Assembly: GCF_000426485.1 (NCBI RefSeq)
Contig: NZ_KE384529.1
Span: 572,422-636,421 of the forward strand
DNA: 64,000 nucleotides
Source of the DNA: Indolivaga capnocytophagoides DSM 22835
GTDB lineage: Bacteria > Bacteroidota > Bacteroidia > Bacteroidales > Dysgonomonadaceae
Direction of reading: 5' to 3'
The notes below the pieces were generated by a model. It made no database searches and was not told the origin of the DNA. It saw nothing but the letters and a program-made list of their open reading frames with translations. The position numbers and the translations under genes are program-made. Below, piece by piece: positions 26,745-35,359 of this stretch; position 1 is the stretch's first letter; the number at the start of each line of letters is the position of its first letter.

Positions 26745-27515
26745 TTAAATCTTAAATACAATAATACTTGGATTCAGAACTGTTGAATTATTCACTGCTC
26801 CGATTACCCAATTGAAAGTTCCTGCGGTAGATGCCGGTGTAGATGGACTTATGTATAGTTTGAGATATCCGCCTGCTGTTGCATAACCAAACAAGCTGGT
26901 TGTAAAACTAAAATAGTTGTCTGCTGCCGGATAACTGACGTAGTGCTCAACTCCGTCCAGTTCGGTTCCATAGTCTGACACAGCTGTAGTGGTTGCACGT
27001 GTCAGATAAATATACGCACTGATATTTTTATCTCTTGAATATGTGGTGGTTGCCGTTCCCCACCAGCGGATAAACATAAGGTAATTACCAGTTTCCGTGA
27101 TCGGAACCGATAGCAGCAGACTTCGGGTAGCATTAGGAAGATTTCTTCGGCCTGTATTTAAATTATAAATCGTGGCTGATGAAGCAGGCTGATTTGTCCA
27201 CGAAAGATTTCCATTGGCATCCTTACTGTAGAGCATTTTCTTTGCACCTTCCGTACCGTCTTTTAAGCGCATGGCTGTTTCGGTAGATGTTTCGATGTGA
27301 AGTTTGGCTGTAGGCGAAACAGTTCCTAATCCCATATTCCCAGCTTGGCTGACAACTATATCATCTTCGACATTAGATGTTCCCGATGTATTTTTTTGAG
27401 CATCTATGTGAAATATCTGCTGGGGCGAATCGGTATTAATACCTATTTGAGCCAGTGAATTTCCCGTACTGATTATATATACCAGTGTTGTAAGATATGC
27501 AATATATTTTTTCAT
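26745..27515 (-). CDS. Secreted VGIN/HID protein, second gene of operon 2
   Basis: I start at 27515 (MKKYIAYLTTLVYIISTGNS, signal peptide); the frame runs back to 27539 but overlaps the previous gene. The mature protein has QIGINTDSPQQIFHIDAQKN, DIVVSQAGNMGLGTVSPTA, KLHIETSTETAMRLKDG and LSWTNQ, then a domain with FIRWWGTATTTYSRDK ending NPSIIVFKI. The end motif (LNPSIxVFxx) is shared with the protein at 27520. Exported; function unknown. Confidence 0.75.
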   Translation of the reverse strand: MKKYIAYLTTLVYIISTGNSLAQIGINTDSPQQIFHIDAQKNTSGTSNVEDDIVVSQAGNMGLGTVSPTAKLHIETSTETAMRLKDGTEGAKKMLYSKDANGNLSWTNQPASSATIYNLNTGRRNLPNATRSLLLSVPITETGNYLMFIRWWGTATTTYSRDKNISAYIYLTRATTTAVSDYGTELDGVEHYVSYPAADNYFSFTTSLFGYATAGGYLKLYISPSTPASTAGTFNWVIGAVNNSTVLNPSIIVFKI

Positions 27516-27519
27516 TGTG

Positions 27520-28272
27520 TTATACTCTAAATACGACAATACTTGGATTCCATAATTTCTGACCAGTACTCACTCCGCCTATTACCCAGCTTCCACCGGA
27601 CGATACCCTGATATAAAGTTTCAGATACTGACCTTTGGTTGCTTTAGCAAATAAAGTCGTACTGAAGCAAGTATAAGCACCAGCCACAGTATTGGCACAA
27701 TATTCGACCTGATCTTTGAGATTTGCCTGATCCGCCGTCCAGCTATTGCTTGTAGTGGCTGATGTAGTCGCATAAAATACACCGCATACATAATTATTTG
27801 CGCTTACAGCTGTAGCATAGCCCCACCAGCGGATTGATAACAGGTAATTACCTGTTACCGTTACCGGCATTGCCTTGACAAGCGCATAAGTGCCCAGTGT
27901 GTAAGTAATGGTAGATCCGGTGATACTATATATAACCCCTCCCGGATCAGGTTTTTCCATCCAGGAAGCATTACCCAAATCGTCTGATACTAAAATATAA
28001 TTTGTCGCCTGCCTGCCGTCTGTGATCCGAAGGGGAGCAAGAGTAGAACTGCCTACTGCATCTATCTTGGCTGTAGGGGTGAGTGTTCCGAGTCCCATGT
28101 TGCCGGTAGAATTTACAAGTATATCGTCCGAAATATTAGATGAACCGGAGGTGTCTCCTTTACCATCAATGTGAAGTACCCCCTGCGGACTTTTTGTATT
28201 TATCCCTACCTGCGCATGGAGGAGGATACCGAAGGAGAATATCCCCATCAGTAATAAAAATTTCTTTTTCAT
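27520..28272 (-). CDS. Secreted VGIN/HID protein, first gene of operon 2
   Basis: 250 residues. Signal MKKKFLLLMGIFSFGILLHA, nearly the same as that at 33506, then QVGINTKSPQGVLHIDGKGD, DDILVNSTGNMGLGTLTPTA, KIDAVGS and LRITDGRQATNYILVSDD. The C-terminal domain has SIRWWGYATAVSANNY and ends LWNPSIVVFRV. The signal identity with operon 3 points to duplication. Its leader carries (GA)27 and one attenuator motif, and a leader ORF overlaps its first 107 bases. Confidence 0.75.
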   Translation of the reverse strand: MKKKFLLLMGIFSFGILLHAQVGINTKSPQGVLHIDGKGDTSGSSNISDDILVNSTGNMGLGTLTPTAKIDAVGSSTLAPLRITDGRQATNYILVSDDLGNASWMEKPDPGGVIYSITGSTITYTLGTYALVKAMPVTVTGNYLLSIRWWGYATAVSANNYVCGVFYATTSATTSNSWTADQANLKDQVEYCANTVAGAYTCFSTTLFAKATKGQYLKLYIRVSSGGSWVIGGVSTGQKLWNPSIVVFRV

Positions 28273-28699
28273 TGTTGTTAATTTGAGGGTCGCAGACCCA
28301 TTTGTTGTTTATATTTCGAGTAATTGGGGTCACAGACCCGCTTGTTGTACATGTTGTAGAAGTGTATCGCATATCCCTGTCTATAAACACCTTGTAATCA
28401 TAACCATCAGACATATGCAATATACGCCTACGATCTTTTATGTTTAAATAATTATTGATAACTGATAACTGATGAACGTCAACTGAAAAAAGCAGTAAAG
28501 TGCAATCACAGCACTTTACTGCACCATAAATCCGGTTGGTGTACTGATATAATTTCAAAGCAAGTTCAGAACGACAACAAATAAACAACAACAAAACCGC
28601 CTTGGTAAACAGTTTGCCGCACCGGATTTCAATAAGAAAATTGATATATATTAATTGAGGTATAGACACAAGAAAAACTACTCCGTCATTTTGACACAA
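28166..28699 (-). other. Long leader ORF of operon 2
   Basis: It holds the same frame and place as the ORF at 25189. Shared words include CQNDGVVFLVS, FICCRSE, VKCCDCTLLLF, ITRNINNKW and DPQINNNEKE; the middle is unrelated but still open. Joined to the short leader ORF at n=1 mod 3 it would make 240 codons, the same total as in operon 1. 28699 is a TTG and not an assured start. Confidence 0.4.
28492..28629 (-). ncRNA. Leader RNA motif with attenuator, operon 2
   Basis: Outer stem AAATCCGGT (28629-28621) with ACCGGATTT (28536-28528), nine perfect pairs although the bases differ from operon 1. The loop holds TTTGTTGTCGTTCTGAA. The terminator is GCAGTAAAGTGC/GCACTTTACTGC followed by T6. Confidence 0.6.
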
Positions 28700-28727
28700 T
28701 AGAAATTTTGTTTTGTTAAAAAAATGA

Positions 28728-28883
<156 letters not shown>

Positions 28884-28912
28884 TAACTATATGTTAAAGA
28901 GTTGTTGCGTGG

Positions 28913-28943
28913 CAAATATAGTAATAGTTTTGAAATTGACAAA
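28913..28943 (-). promoter_or_regulatory. Promoter of surface-protein operon 2
   Basis: On the minus strand TTTG (28943-28940), 19 bases, TATATTTG (28920-28913). Confidence 0.8.
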
Positions 28944-28953
28944 ACCGAGCTCC

Positions 28954-28995
28954 AAATCTCCATTTTGCAAAGAGCAGTTTGCAAAATGGAGATTT
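28954..28995. repeat. Perfect 18-base-pair inverted repeat upstream of the operon 2 promoter
   Basis: AAATCTCCATTTTGCAAA (28954-28971) and its exact complement (28978-28995) flank GAGCAG. It starts 10 bases upstream of the -33 box. It has no T tract typical of a terminator. The remaining bases up to 29170 show no gene. Confidence 0.85.
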
Positions 28996-29169
28996 GTATT
29001 TATATTTGTATAGGTGATTGTTTTCGGGTACTGCTTTCCTGTAGATATAATGTATAATCAAGGGCTGAGTCCTTAATATATATACCGACAAACTATTCGC
29101 CCGTTATACTTGTTATGATATCAAAAGAAAGTATGAAAATAATGTCTGTTACGAAATATATTTAGCCAC

Positions 29170-30825
29170 ATGGAAAACGACAATACGAAAAGATTTTTAA
29201 AGCTGATCGAAGACGGAATCCGCACTAACTGGGACAAACCCGTATTCAGCGACTATGACGGCAATGCCTTGCTGTTTAAGGATTTTGCAGTCAGAATAGC
29301 CAAACTACACATTATATTCGACACTCTCCATCTCGAAAAAGGAGATAAGGTTGCTCTCTGCGGACGCAATTGCACCAACTGGGCAGTTACGTTTTTTGCC
29401 GCTATGTCGTACGGAGCTGTTGTCACTACCATTCTGCACGACTTCGATGGAGACAGCGTTCAGAATATCGTTAATCATTGCGATGCCAAAGTATTCTTTG
29501 TGGCAGAACATGTCTGGGAAAAAGTAGATCCGATTAAAATTCCGAAAGTAGAAACTATCATCACCATAGATGATTACAGCATATTAAGGTCTCGAACCGA
29601 AAAACTAAATCAGGTAACCAATGACATTGATGTTATCTTTGCCGAGAAATACCCGAACTTTACAATCGACGACCTCAAATTCCACGTCGAAGATCCGGAA
29701 GAAGTTGCACTCATTAACTATACATCAGGTACAACCAGTAAGCCCAAAGGGGTGATGATTCCTTATCGCAGTTTATGGTCTAACACGCTGTTTGCCAAAG
29801 AAGCCATCGAATTTGTCAGCCCCGGAGACGGACTTGTATCCATGCTGCCGATGGCGCATATGTACGGATTGGCTTTCGAGATACTGCTTTCGGTAGCCAA
29901 AGGATGCCACGTGCACTTCCTTACCCGCCTGCCTTCGCCACACATCATCATGAATGCTTTTGCCAAAGTGCAGCCAACACTCATTATAGCTGTTCCGCTG
30001 ATTATAGAGAAGATTATCACTGCGAAAGTTATGCCCGAGTTACAGAAGCAGCCGACTAAAACACTGCTGAAAATACCATTCGTAAAAGACAAAATATACG
30101 CTAAAATCCGTGAGAAATTAATTAATGTATTCGGAGGAAAAGTTGTAGAAGTTGTAATCGGAGGGGCTGCCCTCGATCCAGAAGTGGGTAATTTTCTGAA
30201 ACTGATTAAATTCCCATATACCGTAGGATATGGAATGACCGAATGCGGTCCGCTTATCGCATACGACTATTGGGAAACATACCGTGCCGCTTCGTGCGGA
30301 AAACCTGTCGACCGCATGGAAGTAAAGGTAGACTCTGCGGATCCCGAAAATACGGTAGGCGAACTGATAGTGAAGGGTGCAAACACGATGCTCGGCTATT
30401 ATAAAAACGAAGAAGCTACCTCAGCGGTACTTTCGCCCGATGGATGGTTGCGTACAGGAGACCTTGTGACTCAAGACAAAGAAGGCTATATCTACATAAA
30501 AGGACGCAGCAAAACAATGATACTGGGACCTTCGGGACAAAATATTTATCCGGAAGAGATCGAGCAGCTTCTTAACAATGTGCATTTCATTGCAGAATCA
30601 CTCATTGTAGAGCGTAACGGAAAGATACACGCACTGATTTATCCTGATCAGGAAGTCATTAAACTTCATCCGAATAACCTTTCGGTCGAAGATACTCTCA
30701 AGCTCGAAATAGACGAAGTAAACAAGCGTCTGCCCAAATATTGTCAGATTACCGATTTTACAGTTCGTGACGAGGAATTCGAAAAAACACCGAAACGCAG
30801 TATCAAACGTTTTTTGTATAAATAA
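29170..30825 (+). CDS. AMP-dependent acyl-CoA synthetase (long-chain fatty acid type)
   Basis: 551 residues, the full length of an AMP-forming ligase. Visible motifs: the phosphate-binding loop YTSGTTSKPKGVM near residue 180, GYGMTECGPLIAYD near 355 (A5-like), GWLRTGDLVTQDKEG near 430 and the C-terminal catalytic Lys region TPKRSIKRFLYK at the end. It activates a carboxylic acid, most likely a fatty acid, to its CoA thioester through an acyl-AMP, in the cytoplasm or at the inner membrane. It is alone between surface operons 2 and 3 on the other strand; chain length is not predictable. Confidence 0.92.
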   Translation: MENDNTKRFLKLIEDGIRTNWDKPVFSDYDGNALLFKDFAVRIAKLHIIFDTLHLEKGDKVALCGRNCTNWAVTFFAAMSYGAVVTTILHDFDGDSVQNIVNHCDAKVFFVAEHVWEKVDPIKIPKVETIITIDDYSILRSRTEKLNQVTNDIDVIFAEKYPNFTIDDLKFHVEDPEEVALINYTSGTTSKPKGVMIPYRSLWSNTLFAKEAIEFVSPGDGLVSMLPMAHMYGLAFEILLSVAKGCHVHFLTRLPSPHIIMNAFAKVQPTLIIAVPLIIEKIITAKVMPELQKQPTKTLLKIPFVKDKIYAKIREKLINVFGGKVVEVVIGGAALDPEVGNFLKLIKFPYTVGYGMTECGPLIAYDYWETYRAASCGKPVDRMEVKVDSADPENTVGELIVKGANTMLGYYKNEEATSAVLSPDGWLRTGDLVTQDKEGYIYIKGRSKTMILGPSGQNIYPEEIEQLLNNVHFIAESLIVERNGKIHALIYPDQEVIKLHPNNLSVEDTLKLEIDEVNKRLPKYCQITDFTVRDEEFEKTPKRSIKRFLYK

Positions 30826-30846
30826 GGTCTCAGACCTTTTTATCAA
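30824..30846 (+). terminator. Short dispersed-repeat head acting as terminator
   Basis: AAGGTCTCAGACCTTTTTAT overlaps the stop codon of the acyl-CoA synthetase. The five-base stem with a T5 tail could end transcription; the remainder of the repeat is missing. Confidence 0.5.
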
Positions 30847-30888
30847 TGTGCCGTCACTCGGGATTTGCAATCCTGTAGAACAAAGGAA

Positions 30889-30938
30889 CTAAAAAATAGA
30901 AACAGCAGCTATTCCTTATTTTCAGAATGGCTGCTGCT
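30889..30938 (-). terminator. Terminator of surface-protein operon 3
   Basis: On the minus strand CAGCAGCCATTC pairs with GAATAGCTGCTG, followed by TTTCTATTTTTT. Confidence 0.8.
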
Positions 30939-30961
30939 TCAGTTTTGTATCTCTGTAAATT

Positions 30962-31759
30962 CTACATTTTTATACGATAGGCATAGATATTTGAATACCC
31001 ATCGTTTTTTTCAGCTACCGACTGTATCTGAAGTCCCGATATTTGAGCATTCTGTACAGCACCTACATATACCACATACCTCTTAGCGGCAGTAGTAGTA
31101 TTATTAACTGCTACCCAACCATTCACCATCGCTCGCTTATTTATAAATCCGGTATTCGAAAACCTATTGCTCGAAATAGCATCGAGTGTTGCTATTGCAC
31201 TATCATCACCAAGTGTAACCTGTATCCATATCCTATAATTGACATCCGAAACTGTAACCTGATTTGTAACCATACTTACCGAAAAAAAGACCAACCACTG
31301 CCCGGGATCAACCGAAACACTCATATTGGTTTTAAACCAATTATTGCTATTCCCCAATGCAGCAAAAGAAATACCGGAACCTAAAGTTCCATTCTTGTAC
31401 CCCGGAATATAATCGTTCCATTGTCCCAAACCGTTGGCATCAGACATCAGCACTTTATTTACGGCAGCATTTCCGTCTTCGATCCGTAATTGAGGATTAG
31501 GTGTTGCCGATGTACCGCCGGTAACTATATGCAACTTGGTCTGAGGGGTAATTGTGCCAATTCCGACCTTGCCGTCTTTACTAACAACCACATCATCTCG
31601 ATTTATATTTGCTCCGCCACCCGAATTATTAGAGGCAGCATCCACGTGCACCAATACATTGCTTGCCGGATTATCGGTCATGATGCCAATCTGTGAAAAG
31701 GCATCTGTACAGCATATCAAGTTAAAGAATATTGTGAAACTTATAATATATTTTCTCAT
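30962..31759 (-). CDS. Secreted VGIxT/H-D protein, third gene of operon 3
   Basis: 265 residues. Signal MRKYIISFTIFFNLICCTDA, then QIGIMTDNPASNVLVHVDAA, DDVVVSKDGKVGIGTITPQT, KLHIVTGG and LRIEDGNAAVNKVLMSDANG. The remaining 140 residues (GSGISFAALGNSNNWFKT onward) resemble those of the protein at 31772 in layout. It ends in YAYRIKM. Exported; function unknown. 12 bases after the preceding gene. Confidence 0.75.
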   Translation of the reverse strand: MRKYIISFTIFFNLICCTDAFSQIGIMTDNPASNVLVHVDAASNNSGGGANINRDDVVVSKDGKVGIGTITPQTKLHIVTGGTSATPNPQLRIEDGNAAVNKVLMSDANGLGQWNDYIPGYKNGTLGSGISFAALGNSNNWFKTNMSVSVDPGQWLVFFSVSMVTNQVTVSDVNYRIWIQVTLGDDSAIATLDAISSNRFSNTGFINKRAMVNGWVAVNNTTTAAKRYVVYVGAVQNAQISGLQIQSVAEKNDGYSNIYAYRIKM

Positions 31760-31771
31760 TTTCTATTGTTA

Positions 31772-32572
31772 TTAATTTTCTCCGATTTTCACTGCGATAA
31801 TTCCATTCTCTCCTTTTGTAGATGTAGCTATTGAGCTGAGCAGTACTCCATTCGAAAGACGTCCGGCATTTGCATATACAATACCCAGATGGTACACCTT
31901 CGACGCCGATCCTGCATTTCTTATCACAACAAAACCTTGCATAACTCCCCAACCTTTAGCATATACCGTTCCTGAACTCCATGGAGCACCAACTATATCA
32001 GGAGATGCAGGTCCCCCGTAAGAATCGGAGTAACTCAACCTCATCCAGGTATTAACAGAATAATCTTCGGTCGATAATCCTCCACTTGCCCCGATTAACA
32101 GATTAAGATACACACACCAGCGTCCCGGAGGCAAAGTAATGGTAGCATCCAAAGGATGATGAGGTATCAGCATTTCGTTAGTTGTGCCGGCAGGCATTCC
32201 CAGATCTTTTACATAATAATTCTTACCTGACGCACTCAAAACACCTTTAACGACAGGTAAACCCAAAAAGCCCCAAGTACCTACTCCGTTACTGTCCGAA
32301 ACCAGCATTTTATAATTTCCTTCAGCTCCGTCTTTAATACCAATCGCACGGGTAACGGTCTTCGATTTTATATGCAACTTCATTTGAGGTGTACCTGTGC
32401 CTATACCTACTCGTCCGGCATTATCGATGATCACATCGTCGGAAGTATCCCCCACAGCTCCGGCCTCGATATGCAATACTCCTTGCGGATTTAAGGTATT
32501 AACACCAACCTGAGCTTGTGTCATGCAAAGTCCTAAAACACTCAGCAGACTATACAGTAATATATATTTCAT
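31772..32572 (-). CDS. Secreted VGVNT/HIE protein, second gene of operon 3
   Basis: 266 residues. Signal MKYILLYSLLSVLGLCMTQA, then QVGVNTLNPQGVLHIEAGAV, DDVIIDNAGRVGIGTGTPQM, KLHIKSKTVTRAIGIKDG and LVSDSNGVGTWGFLG. The C-terminal domain contains LPPGRWCVYLNLLIG and ends GIIAVKIGEN. A full copy of the dispersed repeat separates it from the gene before. Confidence 0.75.
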   Translation of the reverse strand: MKYILLYSLLSVLGLCMTQAQVGVNTLNPQGVLHIEAGAVGDTSDDVIIDNAGRVGIGTGTPQMKLHIKSKTVTRAIGIKDGAEGNYKMLVSDSNGVGTWGFLGLPVVKGVLSASGKNYYVKDLGMPAGTTNEMLIPHHPLDATITLPPGRWCVYLNLLIGASGGLSTEDYSVNTWMRLSYSDSYGGPASPDIVGAPWSSGTVYAKGWGVMQGFVVIRNAGSASKVYHLGIVYANAGRLSNGVLLSSIATSTKGENGIIAVKIGEN

Positions 32573-32598
32573 ATGTTATGCGTTTTCTCTTATTTATA

Positions 32599-32692
32599 TT
32601 AAGTAACAGAAAGTATTTAATGATATACTTTTAGTCTATAACAGTCTTTGGTTGTTACACTTATCCAAAGTAACAAAAAGGTCTGAGCCCTT
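32599..32692 (-). repeat. Dispersed palindrome repeat, minus orientation
   Basis: One of the clearest copies. On the minus strand: AAGGGCTCAGACCTTTTTG, TTACTTTGGATAAG, AACAACCAAAGACTGTT, ATATCATTAAATAC, TTTCTGTTACTTAA. It fills the gap between two genes of one operon; the head overlaps the stop codon of the first gene. Confidence 0.85.
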
Positions 32693-33506
32693 ATAATTCA
32701 TCTGATGGTATACGATAAGCGATTATATTAATCTCACCCCAAGGTCCTCCAACATTATTAAAATACCCTGCCGGGATGGTAACACCAAAAGAACTGGTAC
32801 CTCCGGCTACATAATAATATCTTTTCGTTGCATTACTTTGGTTATTTACAATAAAAGAACCTATCGTAACATTGTAGAAATGCGCCCAGCACATCCCCGA
32901 GACTAATCCCAACCCTTCTATATCGGGTGTCTGTATAGCAGCAAGCGTACCTCCCGTATTTACGACGGTAGCAGCATCGGCTAGAGTAGACGATATCCAT
33001 ACAGGTGTATTGGTTCCCCCGCTTCCCGAAATTAAAGAAACCACGTTCATAGCCCATCTACCCGTAGGTAAATCGATATATGACGGAGCTGCATAATATT
33101 TCGTATCATTAAACCCTATATTTAAGAAAGGAGGAGAAACTATCTTAATCTGGGCAGACACTACCGGAACCATATTCTTCCATGTGGCTGTGCCTATATT
33201 ATCGGTAGCTATCAGGATATTACCATCCCCCTGATTTCCATCTTCCAATCTGAAACCCGATACAGGAGACGAAGCAGTACCTCCTGTTTGTATATCCAAT
33301 AAAGTACGCGGAGCAATGGTTCCGATGCCCGTTTTACCATCAGCAGCCACTATTATATCGTCCGCTGTACCTGTTGCCCCGCTAGTATTTGCATAAGGAT
33401 CGATATGAAATACCCCCTGCGGATTTTGGGTATTTATCCCTACCTGAGCATGGAGGAGAATGCCGATAGAGAATATCCCCATCAACAGTAAAATTTTCTT
33501 TTTCAT
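32691..33506 (-). CDS. Secreted VGINT/HID protein, first gene of operon 3
   Basis: 271 residues. Signal MKKKILLLMGIFSIGILLHA, then QVGINTQNPQGVFHIDPYAN, DDIIVAADGKTGIGTIAPRT, LLDIQTGG and FRLEDGNQGDGNILIATDN. The C-terminal part has DLPTGRWAMNVVSLISG and ends YRIPSDEL. The signal is almost that of operon 2's first gene. Leader with (GA)18 and one attenuator motif; the leader ORF overlaps its first 125 bases. Confidence 0.75.
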   Translation of the reverse strand: MKKKILLLMGIFSIGILLHAQVGINTQNPQGVFHIDPYANTSGATGTADDIIVAADGKTGIGTIAPRTLLDIQTGGTASSPVSGFRLEDGNQGDGNILIATDNIGTATWKNMVPVVSAQIKIVSPPFLNIGFNDTKYYAAPSYIDLPTGRWAMNVVSLISGSGGTNTPVWISSTLADAATVVNTGGTLAAIQTPDIEGLGLVSGMCWAHFYNVTIGSFIVNNQSNATKRYYYVAGGTSSFGVTIPAGYFNNVGGPWGEINIIAYRIPSDEL

Positions 33507-33876
33507 CGTTGTTCATTTGAGGGTCAGAGACCCGGTTGTTGTTTAGGGTTGCAGACCCATTTATTATGTTTGTTCTTAGATAATTAGTGATAATACACAA
33601 AAGCAGTAAAGTGCATTCGCTGCACCCTACTGCATGATAAAACCGACTGTCGGACAAGTATATGCTTAGAGCAGATTCAGAACGACAACAAAACAACAAT
33701 AAAACTGCTGTGCACAGTTCGTCCTGCCGATTTATTAGTAAGTTGGTATATATTTTGAAGTAATGACAAGTTATGAAAACCCCGAAAACCCTCATCAAGA
33801 GGTTCATAATCAGACCATAAGGCAGATATACGACAAAGCACGAAGCATAAAAAAACACTCCGTCATTTTGACACAA
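33382..33876 (-). other. Long leader ORF of operon 3
   Basis: Same frame and place as the ORFs at 25189 and 28166, with CQNDGVFFY, LLLFCCRSE, CSECTLLLL and DPQMNNDEKE conserved. The stretch between tract and CQNDG is 12 bases shorter than in the others, so the frame is kept. Joined at n=1 mod 3 it would make 217 codons. 33876 is a TTG and not an assured start. Confidence 0.4.
33603..33733 (-). ncRNA. Leader RNA motif with attenuator, operon 3
   Basis: Outer stem AAATCGG (33733-33727) with TCGGTTT, two wobble pairs, continued by GGAC/GTCC; inner stem AACTG/CAG-AGTT; the invariant TTTGTTGTCGTTCTGAA. The terminator GCAGTAGGGTGCA/TGCACTTTACTGC is followed by TTTTGTG, the weakest tail of the four. 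Confidence 0.55.
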
Positions 33877-33901
33877 TAGAAATTTTTGTTTGATTATTAC
33901 G

Positions 33902-34030
<129 letters not shown>

Positions 34031-34060
34031 CAACTGTACATTAAAGAGTTGTTGTGAGGG

Positions 34061-34091
34061 CAAATATAAGGATTGTTTTTTATTTAACAAA
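34061..34091 (-). promoter_or_regulatory. Promoter of surface-protein operon 3
   Basis: On the minus strand TTTG (34091-34088), 19 bases, TATATTTG (34068-34061). Confidence 0.8.
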
Positions 34092-34208
34092 CAATATTAG
34101 AAATGAGGAAATGTTTATTTCCGGTACACATATTAAAAGATAAACTGCTATTTTTGCAAATAAAGCTCTTAGGCTTGTCTATAAATAAGTAACAGTAAAT
34201 ATTGAATT

Positions 34209-34586
34209 ATGGAAATAAAAGCAAAATTCGACCATTTTAATATAAATGTAACCAACCTCGAGCGCAGTATCGAATTTTACGATAAAGCTTTGGGCTTGAA
34301 AGAAGCTCGCCGCAAAGCAGCAGCAGACGGATCATTCATTCTTGTGTACTTATCGGACGGAGTAAGCCCGTTCCTGCTTGAACTGACATGGCTCCGTGAC
34401 CACACCGAAGCTTACGAACTGGGCGAAAACGAAAGCCACCTCTGCTTTCGTGTAGCAGGCGACTATGACGAAATACGCAAATATCATAAAGAGATGAATT
34501 GTGTATGTTTCGAAAATCATTCGATGGGATTATACTTTATCAACGACCCCGACGATTATTGGATAGAGGTACTGCCTGCGAAGTAA
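34209..34586 (+). CDS. VOC/glyoxalase family protein
   Basis: 125 residues of a single VOC fold: FDHFNINVTNLERSIEFYDK at the start (metal-type His in the first strand), FLLEL near residue 58, SHLCFRV near 79 with His, and FINDPDDYWIEVLP near the end with Glu. The set H-E-H-E matches metal-dependent glyoxalase I-like members. It may be lactoylglutathione lyase-like, but the substrate is open. Lone gene with its own terminator. Confidence 0.85.
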   Translation: MEIKAKFDHFNINVTNLERSIEFYDKALGLKEARRKAAADGSFILVYLSDGVSPFLLELTWLRDHTEAYELGENESHLCFRVAGDYDEIRKYHKEMNCVCFENHSMGLYFINDPDDYWIEVLPAK

Positions 34587-34613
34587 GGAGATTTTCCAAT
34601 GAAATATTAGATC

Positions 34614-34655
34614 AAAAACCACGACCGAAGTTTCCTGTCGTGGTTTTCGATTTTA
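34614..34655 (+). terminator. Intrinsic terminator after the VOC gene
   Basis: AAAACCACGAC pairs with GTCGTGGTTTT, then CGATTTT. It also faces the end of the sigma-like gene. Confidence 0.8.
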
Positions 34656-34691
34656 ACAGCGCTATAAGTCATTTATTTATTAGCCTCACCC

Positions 34692-35315
34692 CTACCACTC
34701 GCAACACCTCAAAGTCTGACGGCGACGGCAACGAAATCCGTCATGATGCTGAACATCCCTTCTGATCTTCGAAATAATTTCGGAGATGGATGTGACCGAT
34801 ATTTTGGTGATCTGCGACAGCTGTACATAATTTATAGCAGGCTTAAGTCGAATGTACATTTTAAATAATTCGAATTGCTGCACAGGATACTTACGATACA
34901 CATAATCGAATATATCGTATTCGAGCGACAATTTATATTCGATCAGCTCTTCTTCCGCCCCCGTGTTATCCATCCGGTCTTCCAGCCCCAGCGGAGTTGT
35001 CCGAATTTGCTGTTCGGCAAATACCTGCTGCATAAAGTTGGTGAAAAAAGCCCGATGAAAGTAAGCCTTATAATCGGCAATATCCAACCCGCCAAAACGG
35101 ATCTTATCATACATCCGCATAAAGGTATCATTCAATACATCTTCGTCATAAGTAGACTTATTCATCAATTCTGTCTTCAAGCGTTCATACCAATCACCAA
35201 ACCACAGGGCAAAACGCTGAGCCTTAGCTTCATTTTCAGGAGAAACTTCCGTTCCCTCTTTTATTTTTATATATTTTTTACCTTTATTTCCCGATCCGCT
35301 GTTTCCTAATTTCAT
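34692..35315 (-). CDS. Sigma-70-like protein of a phage-type block
   Basis: 207 residues. A Lys-rich start (KYIKIKEGTEVSPENEAKAQ) is followed by a region 2-like helix set (YDEDVLNDTFMRMYDKI) and a region 4-like helix-turn-helix (INYVQLSQITKISVTSISEI). I take it as a divergent extracytoplasmic-type sigma or sigma-like regulator of the kind found in Bacteroidales phage remnants. The C-terminal end HHDGFRCRRRQTLRCCEW is odd and may be a frameshifted tail. Last gene of the block; the box TATAGATAAA lies 17 bases upstream. Confidence 0.6.
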   Translation of the reverse strand: MKLGNSGSGNKGKKYIKIKEGTEVSPENEAKAQRFALWFGDWYERLKTELMNKSTYDEDVLNDTFMRMYDKIRFGGLDIADYKAYFHRAFFTNFMQQVFAEQQIRTTPLGLEDRMDNTGAEEELIEYKLSLEYDIFDYVYRKYPVQQFELFKMYIRLKPAINYVQLSQITKISVTSISEIISKIRRDVQHHDGFRCRRRQTLRCCEW

Positions 35316-35332
35316 AATCGTTTGTGTTTTGT

Positions 35333-35342
35333 TATAGATAAA
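35333..35342 (-). promoter_or_regulatory. TATAGATAAA box upstream of the sigma-like gene
   Basis: On the minus strand TTTATCTATA, 17 bases before the ATG. The identical ten bases precede phage-like genes at 49077, 54691 and 56864. Confidence 0.5.
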
Positions 35343-35359
35343 TTAAAAAATTCTGACCA

